Of a stretch of 5,107 nt of DNA, positions 4,923-5,107 are shown piece by piece. The position numbers were made by a program, and so were the translations under genes. Position 1 is the first letter of the stretch. Each line of letters opens with the position of its first letter. Below the pieces are notes generated by a model that saw only the letters and a program-made list of their open reading frames with translations, did not search any database and was not told the DNA's origin. The stretch comes from Acidobacteriota bacterium (lineage in GTDB: Bacteria; Acidobacteriota; Terriglobia; Acidiferrales; UBA7541): the NCBI GenBank assembly GCA_003224135.1, contig QHYO01000402.1, forward strand, positions 1 to 5,107. The letters run 5' to 3'.

Positions 4923-5107
4923 GTATGGGAGCGGCGCCGACTTCGCCGGGGGGTACGACTTGCAGCGCGGCAGCCGAACAGTGGCACAAGCTGCTCGAGG
5001 CGGAGCTGCGTAGCTCGGCGAAATTCACGGAAAATTTCTACGAGCGGCTGCGTAAGGCAAAACTGACTTTTGGCGACCGCGTACACTGCCCTTTTCTGCG
5101 GCCGTTT
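4919..5107 (+). CDS. Unrecognised protein, N-terminal part (runs off window)
   Basis: An open frame begins with the ATG at 4919-4921, overlapping the TGA of the ATP-grasp gene (4920-4922), and stays open for 63 codons to the window edge. The ATGA overlap is typical of translational coupling, and a GGCGGAG at 4902-4908 can serve as ribosome binding site. Residues 1-18 are low-complexity (Ala, Thr, Ser, Gly). Residues 19-50 are predicted amphipathic helix rich in Leu, Glu and Lys (AEQWHKLLEAELRSS, FYERLRKAK). It ends LTFGDRVHCPFLRPF (49-63). An alternative start is the ATG at 4925. I do not recognise the family. The closing 'fold-start' pattern is faintly like the N-terminus of circularly permuted ATP-grasp proteins, but too little is present to assign it. 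Its position implies a role in the same pathway as the two ligases. Confidence 0.75.
   Translation, partial: MSMGAAPTSPGGTTCSAAAEQWHKLLEAELRSSAKFTENFYERLRKAKLTFGDRVHCPFLRPF

Overview
The window is GC-rich bacterial chromosomal DNA. It holds six protein-coding genes, two of them cut by the window edges. I see no tRNA, rRNA, CRISPR array, transposase or phage gene. The gene mix suggests Acidobacteriota: a GlgC with a hydrophobic residue at the usual lysine effector position, a stand-alone rpsU beginning with GTG, a tandem zinc-ribbon protein, and a YbdK-type ligase next to a RimK-like ATP-grasp protein. This placement rests on family resemblance read by eye and is only moderately secure.

Layout. 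(1) Positions 1-1027, minus strand: glgC, the ADP-glucose pyrophosphorylase of glycogen synthesis, lacking its C-terminal end. (2) 1028-1426: a divergent promoter region, with an extended -10 promoter for glgC on the minus strand and one or two promoters for rpsU on the plus strand. The rpsU leader contains two strong consecutive hairpins, the second touching the ribosome binding site. (3) 1427-2133: rpsU (ribosomal protein S21), then a 99-residue protein with two CxxC/CxxC zinc ribbons. A perfect 12-bp stem plus T-tract at 2241-2275 terminates this unit. (4) 2276-2663: a non-coding spacer with a 28-bp near-perfect inverted repeat, a good sigma-70-type promoter and a 5' leader with alternative hairpins. 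(5) 2664-5107: a plus-strand cassette of three genes: a YbdK/GCS2 carboxylate-amine ligase, a RimK-like ATP-grasp ligase with a low-complexity tail, and the start of an unrecognised gene that overlaps the ATP-grasp stop codon by ATGA.

How the genes may work together. The left part is housekeeping (glycogen synthesis, translation). The right part is the accessory piece. A glutamate-cysteine-ligase-like enzyme followed by an ATP-grasp ligase mirrors the two-step logic of glutathione synthesis, where an amide is formed and a second ATP-dependent ligation follows. The translationally coupled third gene suggests a dedicated pathway for a small peptide or amide, or for peptide tagging. The substrate and product cannot be read from the sequence.
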